64,000 nt of DNA from Desulfosarcina alkanivorans (GCF_009688945.1 NZ_AP021874.1:6634001-6698000); one strand, 5' to 3'; shown: positions 25,177 to 34,883, numbered from the stretch's first letter. The notes: a model not told the origin generated them from the letters alone. Program-made: numbers and translations.

Positions 25177-26792
25177 CCACCGAGGACGGGCCCCGCCTCC
25201 AGCCCCGACAGGAAACGCCTGCACAGACGGCCCGAAACCCGGTGGGCGTAAACGGTCCCGTCGGGTTCGACGCCCCTGATGACGCCGTCCATCAAAAATG
25301 CCGCCAGCAGTTTCGTGCCGATCTCCCTTCGTTCCAGTGCCGGATCGACCCGTTTGCCCATCGGTGCGGGGCGGGGAAGGGCCCCCTCGGTGGACAACAG
25401 GTGCTTCATGAAATTGAGCGTCCGACCCAGACGAAGCAGGGTGACCGAATCGGTGCGCGAGGTCCGCTGGTCGACAGGCAGGGCCGTGGCACGCATGCCG
25501 TCAAAGGATGCCGGCAGCAGGCCCAATTCCCGACAGCGCCCGTAATCCGTGCTGCCCGGTGCCGGGTAGAACACGGACACCCCGGCCAGCACCCTGCGCC
25601 GGGCCAGAAACAACAGGTCGTCCACCGAAACGAGCGGGTCCTGGTCCGGTGCCCCCACGATGATGTACCCCACTGTTGAAAGTCCTTCCCGGCGGGCCCA
25701 TTCAAGCGCCCGGTCAAAGGCCTTGCGCACGTCAGGGCGGTTAAAACGCACCAGCTGGCCGCGGTCCGCACTTCCCAGGGAAAGATTCAGTGTCCTGAAT
25801 CCGCTTATTCTCATGACCTTTACCACGGTTTCGGAGAGGGACGGCGGGAACAGGCCGTTCATGGCCCTGAGTTCGGGAAGCGATTGCCCGAAGATCTCAC
25901 GAATTCCTTCCATCAGCTCAAGAAACCATTTTCGGTCCATGGTGAGGTTTTCATCCTCGAAATCGATAAACCCCACCTGCCGCTTCTCCGACGCCGACCG
26001 GATTTCACGCAACACCGCAGACACCGATCGCTTCCTGAACCCCATCCACGAACCCCTTCCGGTGGCACAGTAGCTGCAGGCCAGCGGGCACCCCCTGCCG
26101 GCGGTGGTTACGATGCTGTCCCTCCCGGCGCGTTGATAGAACTTGCGCCGGATCAACCCGAAGGCGGGAACGGGCAGCTGGTCCGGGTGCCTTGCCAGGG
26201 CAGGTCCGTCCACATGAAGGGAACCGTCGGCTCTTCGGAACACGATCCCGGGCACATCGGCCAGACGTCCACCGGCTTTCAGTGCCCTGGCCAGCAGCGG
26301 CAGGCCGGTCTCACCTTCTCCCCGCAAGACAAAATCCACGGCCGGTTCAGCCATCACCGCCGCCGGCAGGGTGGTGGGGTGGTGGCCGCCGAGAACCACT
26401 ATGCAGTCGGGCAGGCTGGATTTAACCAGGCGCGCCACGGTAAGTGCCATCTCGCTGTAAGCGGTGAATAAAGAGGCGATGCCGACGAGAAAGGCCCCGG
26501 AGGCCTTTACCCCGCGGCCGATGTGTTCGAGGCTGTAGCCGTAGTGGCGAAATTGGTGAAACAGGGCAAACGGGCTCCGGTCCGCCCGGCCGTAAAAAGG
26601 GGAAAGGTCTCCCATTCCGTCGGGCGGAGATATGACCCGCGACCTGGCGGTGGCCATGGCATCCAGGATCTCCACTGAGAATCCTTTCCGGGAGGCGGCG
26701 GCGGCAATGGATGCCAGCCCATAAGGAATGGTCCGCTTGGCGGTAAGGTAGAAATCCGCGATAGGCGGCTGAATCAGAAGAATATCAACCAT
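25173..26792 (-). CDS. B12-binding-domain radical SAM protein
   Basis: 539 residues. N-terminal cobalamin-binding-type Rossmann domain (VDILLIQPPIADFYLTAKRT, CIVVLGGHHPTTLPAAVM), then a radical SAM barrel with C235, C239 and C242 in GRGCPLACSYCATG, and a C-terminal helical region. Members of this class methylate or rearrange unreactive carbons; the substrate here is unknown. A response regulator lacking its sigma-54 loop is the preceding gene on the same strand, 27 nt away, and the two are likely co-transcribed. Confidence 0.88.
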   Translation of the reverse strand: MVDILLIQPPIADFYLTAKRTIPYGLASIAAAASRKGFSVEILDAMATARSRVISPPDGMGDLSPFYGRADRSPFALFHQFRHYGYSLEHIGRGVKASGAFLVGIASLFTAYSEMALTVARLVKSSLPDCIVVLGGHHPTTLPAAVMAEPAVDFVLRGEGETGLPLLARALKAGGRLADVPGIVFRRADGSLHVDGPALARHPDQLPVPAFGLIRRKFYQRAGRDSIVTTAGRGCPLACSYCATGRGSWMGFRKRSVSAVLREIRSASEKRQVGFIDFEDENLTMDRKWFLELMEGIREIFGQSLPELRAMNGLFPPSLSETVVKVMRISGFRTLNLSLGSADRGQLVRFNRPDVRKAFDRALEWARREGLSTVGYIIVGAPDQDPLVSVDDLLFLARRRVLAGVSVFYPAPGSTDYGRCRELGLLPASFDGMRATALPVDQRTSRTDSVTLLRLGRTLNFMKHLLSTEGALPRPAPMGKRVDPALERREIGTKLLAAFLMDGVIRGVEPDGTVYAHRVSGRLCRRFLSGLEAGPVLGG

Positions 26793-26819
26793 GACGGTGT
26801 GGGGGGATCAGACCCGCCT

Positions 26820-27968
26820 TCAGGCCATTTGGGAGATCGTGCCGAAAGTGCGAATTTCCGCGGGCAGGTCCTCAGGGCCGATGGCATTTTCAACACCCAT
26901 GGCAAAGGCCCGCTCGATCACGTTCTGCAGCTGGATCAGGTTGCCCGGCCAGTGGTACCGGAGCAGGATGTTCATGGCCGCCGGCGTCATGCCGTATATC
27001 CGTGTCTTGGCTGCCGGGCTGTCAACGTAAAGAAAGTGGTTGATCAGCAGCGGGATATCCTCCTTGCGTTCCCGAAGCGGCGGCAGCTTGATGAACACGG
27101 CATTGAAAAGATCCAGCAGGTCTTTTTTAACGCTGCCGCTGGCAATGATTTCCTCAAGGTCCCTGCTGGTTCCGGCAATCAGACGGGGTCGATGCCCGGC
27201 GTCGACGTCCGTGTCGGCCAGCAGCGCCGTCATGCGTTTACGCACCGTCGATGAAAGTGACGAGATTTCGTCCAGGTAGAGCGTCCCGCCCCCGACGGAT
27301 GTCAGCATGTCCGACAGATGCCCGGTGATCTCATCCTCTGTTTGGGTCGCTTTGGTCAGACTGTTGCAGTTTGCCAGAATGAAGGGCATCTCTTTCCGGT
27401 CGCTGTGATCGTGTATGGTCCGCGCCGTCAACTCCTTGCCCGTCCCGCTTTCTCCCTGGATCAACACCATGGGACTCTCGATGCTGATGGTGTCGATCAC
27501 TTCATAAATTTCTCTCATCTTGGGACAGATGCCGATCAATTTGCCATAGTGGTGACGCTCCCGGGCAATCTTCCGGATCAGCTGGGCTTTGTTCTTGATC
27601 TTCTTCTCTTCAACGATCCGGTCGATGATCAGTTTGAGGTGGTCCAGCTTGAAGGGTTTTTGCAGGTAGTCGTAGCTGCCGAATTTCATCGCCTGTATGG
27701 CCGATTCCATGGACCCGTAGCCGGTGACGATGATCACTTCGGTCTGGGGCCGGTATTTTTTAATGGCCACCAGAAGTTCAAGGCCGTTGAATTCCGGCAT
27801 CTTGTAGTCGGTGAAGACAATGTCAATCTCTTTTTCCTTCACAATGCCAACCGCTTCGATGCCGTTGTCCACGGTGGTCACATCGTATCCCTTGATCGTC
27901 AGGTACTGCTCGACCATGGCCAGAATGTCTCGGTCGTCGTCTACGAAAAGAATTCGGGTGTCAGGCAT
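26820..27968 (-). CDS. Response regulator with NtrC-type AAA+ domain lacking GAFTGA and DNA-binding domain
   Basis: 382 residues. Receiver domain with phosphoacceptor D54 (VFTDYKMPEF), acidic pair D10/D11 and Lys in LQKPFKLDH. AAA+ domain: Walker A GESGTGKE at 172-179, Walker B TLYLDE at 229-234, and LRERKEDIPLLINHF. Between NCNSL (201-205) and Walker B only about 25 residues occur, where NtrC proteins have ELFGHExGAFTGA. The sigma-54-contacting loop is therefore absent, and the protein ends right after the AAA+ lid without a Fis-type HTH. It may be an ATPase regulated by phosphorylation with a non-transcriptional role. Confidence 0.9.
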   Translation of the reverse strand: MPDTRILFVDDDRDILAMVEQYLTIKGYDVTTVDNGIEAVGIVKEKEIDIVFTDYKMPEFNGLELLVAIKKYRPQTEVIIVTGYGSMESAIQAMKFGSYDYLQKPFKLDHLKLIIDRIVEEKKIKNKAQLIRKIARERHHYGKLIGICPKMREIYEVIDTISIESPMVLIQGESGTGKELTARTIHDHSDRKEMPFILANCNSLTKATQTEDEITGHLSDMLTSVGGGTLYLDEISSLSSTVRKRMTALLADTDVDAGHRPRLIAGTSRDLEEIIASGSVKKDLLDLFNAVFIKLPPLRERKEDIPLLINHFLYVDSPAAKTRIYGMTPAAMNILLRYHWPGNLIQLQNVIERAFAMGVENAIGPEDLPAEIRTFGTISQMA

Positions 27969-28127
27969 TGCATTCTCCGAAGATTGAACGGGGCAAAGGA
28001 TAATCGTTCTTATTCAAGATGTATGTATAGTAAATCTCCTGTAAAAGATCAACCGCTGGCTTCATTGACTTTGCGCCGGGCCGTCTCTATAGTGAACCTA
28101 CTGGCACCTTACGTTGATGGAGGCATT

Positions 28128-28607
28128 TTGACTTATCGCGTACTAATGGTCTGCACGGGGAATATCTGCCGCAGTCCCATGGCGGAAGGGCTGCTTCGCC
28201 AGATGCTGCCGGAATCCCTGACGCCGTCCGTAGAGATCAGATCGGCAGGGACCCACGGGCTTCACGGCAACCGGGCGGAGCCCTTCGCCATCAGGGCCGC
28301 CGCCGCCTACGGGGCCGACATCAGCGGGCACAGGGCCAGGATTCTGGACGCCGCCCTGGTCAGGGGGGCCGATCTGGTGCTGACCATGGAGCAATACCAC
28401 ATCGACAGGATCAATGAACTGCTGTTCCTTCGATGCAAATACGCCGTGATGCTGGGCACCTTTTCGGCGGACCGCGATAACCCGGAAATCGAAGATCCCT
28501 ATGGGCAGCCATCAGGCGCCTATGAAGCCTGCGCCGATGAACTGGCCGCCTGCATGCCGGCACTCATCGATCATATCCGTCGCCAGGTGGGAACGGGTTC
28601 GTCGTGA
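28128..28607 (+). CDS. Low molecular weight protein-tyrosine-phosphatase
   Basis: 159 residues. Phosphate loop CTGNICRSPMAEGLL (Cx5R[S/T]) near the N-terminus and the general-acid Asp in EIEDPYGQ are both present, so the enzyme should be active on phosphotyrosine or similar esters. The start is TTG at 28128 with GGAGG 4 nt upstream; the nearest ATG (28146) would remove the first strand before the P-loop. Its stop overlaps the next gene by 4 nt. Confidence 0.9.
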   Translation: MTYRVLMVCTGNICRSPMAEGLLRQMLPESLTPSVEIRSAGTHGLHGNRAEPFAIRAAAAYGADISGHRARILDAALVRGADLVLTMEQYHIDRINELLFLRCKYAVMLGTFSADRDNPEIEDPYGQPSGAYEACADELAACMPALIDHIRRQVGTGSS

Positions 28608-28903
28608 GTTCGGCCATGAGAACGCCTCGCCAACAGATTATGGACCGGTTGCGCCAGGAATCCATGACGGCGCTGGAACTCTCCCAGGCGCTGCGACTTC
28701 CGGAAAAGGATGTATACCGGCATCTGGCCCACGTTCAAAAAACCATTGCCGGCCGGCGAGGAAAACTGACCGTCACCCCCAGCAGCTGCAGGGCCTGCGG
28801 CTATACGTTTACGGATCGGCGCCGGCTCACCAGACCGGGGCGCTGTCCCCGCTGCCGGGAGAGCCGCATCGATCACCCGGTTTTCAGGATTGCCCCCTAT
28901 TAA
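28604..28903 (+). CDS. Small HTH plus zinc-ribbon regulator
   Basis: 99 residues starting at GTG 28604 (ATG 28616 is the alternative). An N-terminal winged helix (MTALELSQALRLPEKDVYRH) is followed by a zinc ribbon with CRACG and CPRC pairs. This matches the predicted transcriptional regulators that fuse an HTH to a Zn-ribbon. Overlaps the phosphatase stop, so co-translated with it. Confidence 0.85.
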   Translation: MSSAMRTPRQQIMDRLRQESMTALELSQALRLPEKDVYRHLAHVQKTIAGRRGKLTVTPSSCRACGYTFTDRRRLTRPGRCPRCRESRIDHPVFRIAPY

Positions 28904-28940
28904 CATTCATCGTCCGCGACATCGGACGTGGAGTCTTGAC

Positions 28941-29393
28941 ATGCAACCAACGGCCATTCAGGATCATTTCAGCGGCGAACATGCCATCTGCTACGGCTGC
29001 GGCCACGATAACCCCAACGGTCTGCATGTCCGTACCCGGTGGGATGGACAATATGGAACGTTCTCCTTTACTCCGAAGGATTACCATACCGCTTTTCCCG
29101 GTGTGGTCTATGGCGGACTGATCGCCAGCCTGTTCGATTGCCATTGCATCGGCACGGCCATCGCTGCCGCCTATGACGCGGAGGGCCGCCAGCCGGGTAC
29201 GGATCCGGCGATCATGTTCGTGACCGCCAACCTGAATGTGAACTTTCTCCGCCCCACGCCCATGGACCGTCTGCTGATGTTAAAGGCTCACATCGTCGAG
29301 ACTGCGGGCAGGAAGGCCATTGTGTCGTGCACGCTGGCGGCAGACGACACGGAGTGTGCCAATGCCCGGGTTGTGGGGGTCCGGGTGACCTGA
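28941..29393 (+). CDS. PaaI-family hotdog thioesterase
   Basis: 150 residues with the hotdog fold: ICYGCGHDNPNGLHV near the N-terminus, then FPGVVYGGLIASLFDCHCIG, the region of the catalytic Asp/Asn in PaaI-type acyl-CoA thioesterases, and VNFLRPTPMDRLLMLKAHIV. Hydrolyses acyl-CoA; substrate unknown. ATG 28941 avoids overlapping the upstream gene. Confidence 0.85.
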   Translation: MQPTAIQDHFSGEHAICYGCGHDNPNGLHVRTRWDGQYGTFSFTPKDYHTAFPGVVYGGLIASLFDCHCIGTAIAAAYDAEGRQPGTDPAIMFVTANLNVNFLRPTPMDRLLMLKAHIVETAGRKAIVSCTLAADDTECANARVVGVRVT

Positions 29394-29487
29394 ACCGTCA
29401 CGGGCGGGTGAGAGGATCCGGTCCGGTTCGTGACGGTCCGTGAGAAAATGGCGCTGCCGGCCAACCTGTTGAGGAAATAATCGCACC

Positions 29488-30243
29488 ATGGCGCAGGATC
29501 CCCTCGAGCATCTTTTTTTTATCACGGGCACCACCCGAGGCCTCGGCAAGGCGCTGGCGTCATCGGCATTGCATCTGCCGAACAGTTTTGTGGTCAGCCT
29601 TTCCCGGGCAGCCCCGTTTCTCTGGAACAACCATCAGAATATTTGCATTGATTTGAACGATGCCGGCGGCATCGGGCCGGCATTTAAGGGCATTCACCTG
29701 GCCGGGCAGCGCACCGGCCGGCTGAGACATACCGTCCTGATCAACAATGCGGGAGTCCTCGAACCCATTGCTCCCATCGGTGACTGTGATGACGCCCTGC
29801 TGGCCCGGAACATCCAGGTCAACCTGATCGCTCCGCTGATTCTCTCCCGGCATTTTTTTCACTTCAGCCGATCGCTTCCCGGTCGCAAGTGGATTGTCAA
29901 CATCACCTCGGGGGCCAGCCGTTCGCCTTATTACGGCTGGTCGGCATACGGGGCCGGCAAGGCCGGTCTGGACATGGCCACCCGTGCCATGGCCCTGGAG
30001 TTTTCCAGCATCGACCCGGCCTTCGCTGCCTGTGCCGTGGCGCCGGGAACCGTGGACACGGCCATGCAGGAAAAGATCCGTGCCTGCTCGTCCGGGCAGT
30101 TTGAGCAGGTGGACAAGTTTCTCAGGCTGAAAGCCAGGGGCGGCCTGGCCTCGCCCGGGCGCGTGGCAGCGACCCTGGTCCGCTTATTGGTGGACGGGCG
30201 GTTTACCAACGGCGGACGATACGATTTGAGAAAAATGGAGTAA
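29488..30243 (+). CDS. Short-chain dehydrogenase/reductase
   Basis: 251-residue NAD(P)-dependent oxidoreductase. TGTTRGLGKAL (cofactor glycine motif), VLINNAGVL, and catalytic Ser and Tyr-Lys in ITSGASRSPYYGWSAYGAGK are all present. It resembles the sepiapterin-reductase-like subgroup in length and motif spacing. Substrate unknown. The DUF3786 gene starts 2 nt after its stop. Confidence 0.9.
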   Translation: MAQDPLEHLFFITGTTRGLGKALASSALHLPNSFVVSLSRAAPFLWNNHQNICIDLNDAGGIGPAFKGIHLAGQRTGRLRHTVLINNAGVLEPIAPIGDCDDALLARNIQVNLIAPLILSRHFFHFSRSLPGRKWIVNITSGASRSPYYGWSAYGAGKAGLDMATRAMALEFSSIDPAFAACAVAPGTVDTAMQEKIRACSSGQFEQVDKFLRLKARGGLASPGRVAATLVRLLVDGRFTNGGRYDLRKME

Positions 30244-30245
30244 AT

Positions 30246-31166
30246 ATGGCCACCGGTGCCTGCGGCATCAATTGTGACGTCTGCCAGCTCAGCCTGCTGG
30301 GGCAGTGCACTTCCTGCGGACCGGGCCGAAGTGACCTGGCCGCTCGAAAAAGTGCCGCCCAGAAACGCAGCTTCGGTCATCCGTGCGCCATATTGGAATG
30401 CGCCCGCCTGAACCATATCGACTATTGCCCCAGAGACTGCCCGTCCTTTCCCTGCGACAACTTCAGTGAGTCGGCCTATCCCTATGGGGACGGCTTTCTG
30501 AATATGCAGCGCCGCCGCCGCAGCCAGGGGCCGCCGGCAGTTGATCCGTCGGGTCGGCCAATCGTGGTTTCCGATGCCCTGTGGGAGACCTTGCGCCAAC
30601 GGGATATGGACCAGGTGGCGAACTTCACTTTGATGGACATCGACCCCGATTCGGGTCACCTGCGGTTCCAGTTTTTCAACCGGGAGATTCGGGTGGATAT
30701 AGATGATCGATGCCTCGAGGAAAAAAGGGCCCGGGGCTGGGAAACGGTGACCGTTCCGCTGTTGGAGCTGGCGTTGCTGGACTACCTGTCCCGCGTGGAA
30801 TGCCTTTATCCTGTCGGCCGGGAGATGGTGGGCATCGAAGACCTGGCGGATGCCCGATATTTCAGCGGCCGCAACCGTCTCAAAAAAGCGTCCCTGCTGG
30901 CGCGTTACGGCGACAACCCCAATGGGTTCGCCGCTGCAGGAAAATACCTGTGCGGGCGGCCGGAGAAAATGGGCGATGCCGCATTCCGGCTCAACCCCTT
31001 TCCACGGGTTCCCCTGTACTATCTGCTGTGGCTGGGAAACGGGGAATTTCCACCCCGCGTCTCGATCCTCCTCGACCGCTCCATCGAGCGGGCACTTTCC
31101 TCGCCGGCCATCTGGAGCCTGGTGACGCTCTGCACCTATTACCTGCTCAAGGCACCGGGAGACTGA
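30246..31166 (+). CDS. Cys-rich DUF3786 protein (DUF3795-like N-terminus)
   Basis: 306 residues. The N-terminal 75 residues are cysteine-rich (GACGINCDVCQL, GQCTSCG, CPRDCPSFPCDNF), like the DUF3795 metal-binding domain. The rest matches DUF3786 (ARYFSGRNRLKKASLLARYG, then FPRVPLYYLLWLGNGEFPPR). DUF3786 proteins are found mainly in anaerobes with C1/corrinoid metabolism; function unproven. Immediately behind the SDR gene. Confidence 0.82.
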   Translation: MATGACGINCDVCQLSLLGQCTSCGPGRSDLAARKSAAQKRSFGHPCAILECARLNHIDYCPRDCPSFPCDNFSESAYPYGDGFLNMQRRRRSQGPPAVDPSGRPIVVSDALWETLRQRDMDQVANFTLMDIDPDSGHLRFQFFNREIRVDIDDRCLEEKRARGWETVTVPLLELALLDYLSRVECLYPVGREMVGIEDLADARYFSGRNRLKKASLLARYGDNPNGFAAAGKYLCGRPEKMGDAAFRLNPFPRVPLYYLLWLGNGEFPPRVSILLDRSIERALSSPAIWSLVTLCTYYLLKAPGD

Positions 31167-31228
31167 ACATGTGCTGAACCGGCGGCTGCCGGAATGCTGC
31201 CCCGGCAACGAATCCCCGGTTTCATCGA

Positions 31229-32803
31229 TCAGATGGTCAAGGTTTCCCCCACCCGGGGCACCACTGCGTTGAATCCTTCGGTTTTCAGGTGTTGGGAAAA
31301 AGCCAGGCTCTGGTCTTCCTCGCCGTGGACCACGGCAATCCGCTTGACGTTCAGGTTGGATTCCTTCAGGAACCGGACCATCTCGTTGCGGTCCCCATGG
31401 GCGGAAAACCCGCCGATTTTAACCACCCGCGCCTCCAGCGGGTACTCCTTGTTGAAGATCCTGACGATGGGTGCCTCCCCCTTGCGGCCCGATTCGTCGT
31501 AGGCGGTTCCCTGCTCCAGGATACGCCGCCCCAGCGTATGGTTGGCCATATACCCCACGATGAGAATGGTATTTTTGGGATTGTGGATCTTGTAGCGCAG
31601 GTGGTGCAGGATGCGACCGGCCTCGCACATGCCCGAGGCGGAAATGACGATGTGGGGCTTTTCCTCGCGCATGAGCGCCATGGAGGCTTCGACACTTGCG
31701 GTGAACTGCACCTGCCGGAAGGCGAAGGGGTTTTTGCCCTGCTGCAGGAAGATCTCGTGGGTCTCCGCGTCGTAGACTTCCGGATGTTCGCCGAACACCT
31801 TGGTGATATTGGTGGCCAGGGGACTGTCAACGTATACCGGCATGGCCGGCACCTCACCGGCGTCGTAAAGTTCGTGGATCACGTAGAGCAGTTCCTGGGT
31901 CCGGCCATAGGCGAAGGAGGGGATCAGCACGGTGCCGCCCTGGTCGAAGGTTTCGTTGAGCACCTTTTTCAATCGGGGACGCAGGTCGATCACCGGTTCG
32001 TGGTCCCGGTTCCCATAGGTGCTTTCCATGATCATCAGATCCACATCGCTGCCGAGTCCGTTGAAATGACTGGCCGGGTCCCGCAGTATGGGCTTGTCGT
32101 AGCGACCGATGTCACCGGTGAAGCAGACGGTGCGGGACCGGCCGTTGTCGTCGCAGCGGATCATGGATATGGCCGATCCCAGAATATGACCGGCTTCGAA
32201 GAGGGTGCAGGTGATGTTGTTGCCGATGGTGACCGGCGTGCGGTAGGGGATGCCTTCGAAAGCCTTGAGGGCCCGGTCTGCATCCGCCGTGGTGTATAAG
32301 GGCTCGACCCCCTCCAGGTGGAACTTTTTGATATAGTCGTTGATTACCTCGGCGTTGAGCCCGTGCTTGTTTTTTTTCAGCAGCCGCTTGATCTCCTGAA
32401 GCTCGCGCTTGCTGGTTTTGCCGGCCTCGCCGGGCCGCATCTGGGACAGGGCCGAACGGACGGTTTTGTAGTTGAGGTATTCGGCGTCGCTCTCCTGGAT
32501 GTGGGCCGAGTCGGGGAGCAGGTAGCCGCAGGCATCGGCGGTGGCCCGGGTGCAGTATATCCTGCCGTTGAACCCGTTTCTGGTGATCAGGGGAATACGG
32601 CCGGAGTGGTCGATGTGGGCGTGGGAGAGCACCATGTTGGTGAGAATTCCCGGATCGAAGGGCAGGACCCGGTTCTTTTCGGCGGCGGTTTTTCGTCGTC
32701 CCTGATACATGCCGCAATCCAGCAGGATCCGGTCCTGCTCGGTGCTCAACAGGTGCATGGAACCGGTCACTTCCCTTACCGCTCCGTAAAACGTGATGTG
32801 CAT
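31229..32803 (-). CDS. MBL-fold beta-CASP RNA-processing exonuclease
   Basis: 524 residues. Metallo-beta-lactamase zinc motifs: LSHAHIDHSGRIPL (HxHxDH), FEAGHILGSA, and Asp in VCFTGDIGRYD; the beta-CASP domain follows, with SASGMCEAGR and the late His in GGFSAHGDR. Family members are RNases/RNA 3'-end processing nucleases. Its start lies inside the C39 peptidase gene (28-nt overlap), preceded by AAAAGGAG, so it is translationally linked to the peptide-modification-like cluster. It may simply be a passenger. Confidence 0.9.
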   Translation of the reverse strand: MHITFYGAVREVTGSMHLLSTEQDRILLDCGMYQGRRKTAAEKNRVLPFDPGILTNMVLSHAHIDHSGRIPLITRNGFNGRIYCTRATADACGYLLPDSAHIQESDAEYLNYKTVRSALSQMRPGEAGKTSKRELQEIKRLLKKNKHGLNAEVINDYIKKFHLEGVEPLYTTADADRALKAFEGIPYRTPVTIGNNITCTLFEAGHILGSAISMIRCDDNGRSRTVCFTGDIGRYDKPILRDPASHFNGLGSDVDLMIMESTYGNRDHEPVIDLRPRLKKVLNETFDQGGTVLIPSFAYGRTQELLYVIHELYDAGEVPAMPVYVDSPLATNITKVFGEHPEVYDAETHEIFLQQGKNPFAFRQVQFTASVEASMALMREEKPHIVISASGMCEAGRILHHLRYKIHNPKNTILIVGYMANHTLGRRILEQGTAYDESGRKGEAPIVRIFNKEYPLEARVVKIGGFSAHGDRNEMVRFLKESNLNVKRIAVVHGEEDQSLAFSQHLKTEGFNAVVPRVGETLTI

Positions 32804-33537
32804 GCCAGCACTCCTTTTTTCTTTGTTTTAGGTGGTTGAATGATCAGCAGATCACCGTCATGGGTCAGGATGCCGAGCATGATGGCGCACACCAGACGGT
32901 CGATGTCGACGGAATAGTGCTGTCCGTCCGCCATGGGGTTGGAAAGAAACGGATCGGCGACCAGGGCGCGGCGGGTGTCGCGATTGTAACCGGCCAGGAC
33001 GACGAAGTGACCGACGGATTCGCCGCGGACATCATCATAAACCACCTGATCGTCCACATCGTATTCCCGTGGCGTGTTATACAGATAGGTGGCACTCAGG
33101 CCGGTCATGATCGGGATTCCGCGTTTGAGATAGTGCCGGATCAAGGCAACCGTCAGCACCTTGAATTTCAGTCGGCCGCCAAGCTGAAGATAGTCCAGAT
33201 AGGCGTCGGTCAGGCGATCGATTTCCGGCAGGTCCGGTTTGAGGGTGCGCTGCCGGCGGAGCTTCCCGGCGATATCGCCCGGGGCCGCATCAGCCCAGGT
33301 CGGATCGAAGATCTGCAGGTTGTATGGAAAAATGGTGGTCCGGTACCCGCGGCGCAGGGCGTGGTTGGCCAGATAGACCGACAGGGTGCCGCCGCCGTCC
33401 AGCGTGGGCACGTCGGCAATGATCGATGCCAGGCCGATTGGGTCGTCAAAATACCGATAGACGGCATGCAGGCAGGTTGGACCGCAGGTGGTGTTGTCCG
33501 GCTGGGGGCCGATATCGAAAGGGAAAGAGGTGGTCAC
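32776..33537 (-). CDS. C39-like cysteine peptidase
   Basis: 253 residues. Papain-like fold: catalytic Cys in PDNTTCGPTCLHAVYRYF (C18), His in ESVGHFVVLAGYN (H177), Asp in LVADPFLSN (D195). No signal peptide and no ABC transporter fusion, so it acts in the cytoplasm, unlike bacteriocin-processing C39 domains. C39-like peptidases of this kind have been noted beside ATP-grasp amidoligases, where they are thought to trim or release the modified peptide. It follows the decarboxylase after 68 nt and overlaps the MBL gene. Confidence 0.85.
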   Translation of the reverse strand: MTTSFPFDIGPQPDNTTCGPTCLHAVYRYFDDPIGLASIIADVPTLDGGGTLSVYLANHALRRGYRTTIFPYNLQIFDPTWADAAPGDIAGKLRRQRTLKPDLPEIDRLTDAYLDYLQLGGRLKFKVLTVALIRHYLKRGIPIMTGLSATYLYNTPREYDVDDQVVYDDVRGESVGHFVVLAGYNRDTRRALVADPFLSNPMADGQHYSVDIDRLVCAIMLGILTHDGDLLIIQPPKTKKKGVLACTSRFTER

Positions 33538-33605
33538 GGGTCGCCGTTCATATGAAATTACCGTTTCCGGTGTTTCTCAAGATGCCATTTGTGTATGCAT
33601 GGTCG

Positions 33606-34883
33606 CTAAATGGTAATAACACACGGCAGCGGTTTTATGAAGGTCTGTCTGAGGCTGTATGTATAGGCCCCCTGGGTGGGAATCATGAGGATGTCCCCGG
33701 GCTGGATATCCGTACCGAAATAGGTATAGCCCCACACGTCATGCGGGGTGCACAGGGAGCCGAGGATGTGGCAGGGCTTTTCCTCCAGCGACGGGCGGGT
33801 CAGGTTGAGCACCGGGAAGTAGTCGGTCTCGAACCGTTCCCAGCCGATGGTGTTGGTGCCGGCATCGGTGATCACCAGGTCCGGTGCTTTTTTATCGACC
33901 ACCGAGAGCAGCAGGTGGACGGCATCGTTGCATATCCAGCGCCCCGGCTCCAGGCAGATCCGGCAGGCAGCGATCGACAGCAGGTGCGTTCGGACCGCAT
34001 CGCCCAGCGCTTCGGCAAAGCCGTCGATGGACGTTGCCGGCAGATGATAATGGACGTCGTGCCCTTCGGTGGGCCGGCCCAATGCCTGGCGGCGCTTTCC
34101 CTGATCCGTTCCTGCCGCCTGAAGCCACTCGCCCTGTTCCGGCCAGTATCCCCCGCCGATATCGATAAATTCAATCTGCGCGCGCGCCGCCGCCGGCATT
34201 GCGGCCAGCGCGCTTCCCAGTTTGCCGATAAACGCAATCTGGGGCGCCGGCGAAAGGTTCCAGCTGCTGTGAAACTGCAATCCGCAAAGGGCCACCCGGG
34301 AATGCCGCCGGGCGGCGTCCATAAATGCCGGCAGATCGTGCAGGGGAATCCCGAACTTGCGCCACAGGCCGGTGGGGTTGACGGTCAACCGCACCCCGCA
34401 GCGGATGGTGGTCTTCATCGAAGCGGCCAGGGGCGCCAGCCGTTCCAGTTCGCCGAAGCTGTCCAGCAGCAGCACCACCCGGTCGGCGTGGGCTACCGCC
34501 AGGCACAATTCCGCGCCGGTTTTTCCCGGGCCGCTGAAAACGATGTCCTGCGCGCCCAGGGAAAGGGCCATCTCCAGTTCCTGCCCGCTGGACACGTCCA
34601 GGCCGAAGCCTTCTTCGATCAGTATCCCGGCCATCCGGGGGTGGTTGTTGCTTTTTACCGCGAAATAAAAGCCCACCTCGGGCAGGCGCTGTTGGAAGGC
34701 GCGCTTCATCCGTGCCGCGCTGGCCCGCAATACCGCCGATTCCTGGAGATAAATCGGGGCCGGGTGCTTTTCAAGGATCTTCAGATACCGGTCGCCCCGG
34801 TCAAAATACGTGCGCACGAAGGCCTGCAGCCGTTCCGGGGCCAGCAGCGGATCCGGTGAGCGTTCATCCGGATTCATCGGCAT
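33606..34883 (-). CDS. Fold-type III PLP-dependent decarboxylase (LysA/SpeA/NspC-like)
   Basis: 425 residues. PLP Lys in VGFYFAVKSNN (K77), phosphate-binding glycine loop in FIDIGGGYWPEQ, EPGRW, and the second-subunit Cys in LGSLCTPHDVWG. The expected reaction is alpha-decarboxylation of a basic or diamino acid (diaminopimelate, ornithine or carboxynorspermidine type), but the substrate-specifying residues do not match a family I know. ATG 34883 overlaps the ATP-grasp stop (TGATG), so coupling is strong; the 14-residue longer frame is not used. Confidence 0.88.
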   Translation of the reverse strand: MPMNPDERSPDPLLAPERLQAFVRTYFDRGDRYLKILEKHPAPIYLQESAVLRASAARMKRAFQQRLPEVGFYFAVKSNNHPRMAGILIEEGFGLDVSSGQELEMALSLGAQDIVFSGPGKTGAELCLAVAHADRVVLLLDSFGELERLAPLAASMKTTIRCGVRLTVNPTGLWRKFGIPLHDLPAFMDAARRHSRVALCGLQFHSSWNLSPAPQIAFIGKLGSALAAMPAAARAQIEFIDIGGGYWPEQGEWLQAAGTDQGKRRQALGRPTEGHDVHYHLPATSIDGFAEALGDAVRTHLLSIAACRICLEPGRWICNDAVHLLLSVVDKKAPDLVITDAGTNTIGWERFETDYFPVLNLTRPSLEEKPCHILGSLCTPHDVWGYTYFGTDIQPGDILMIPTQGAYTYSLRQTFIKPLPCVITI

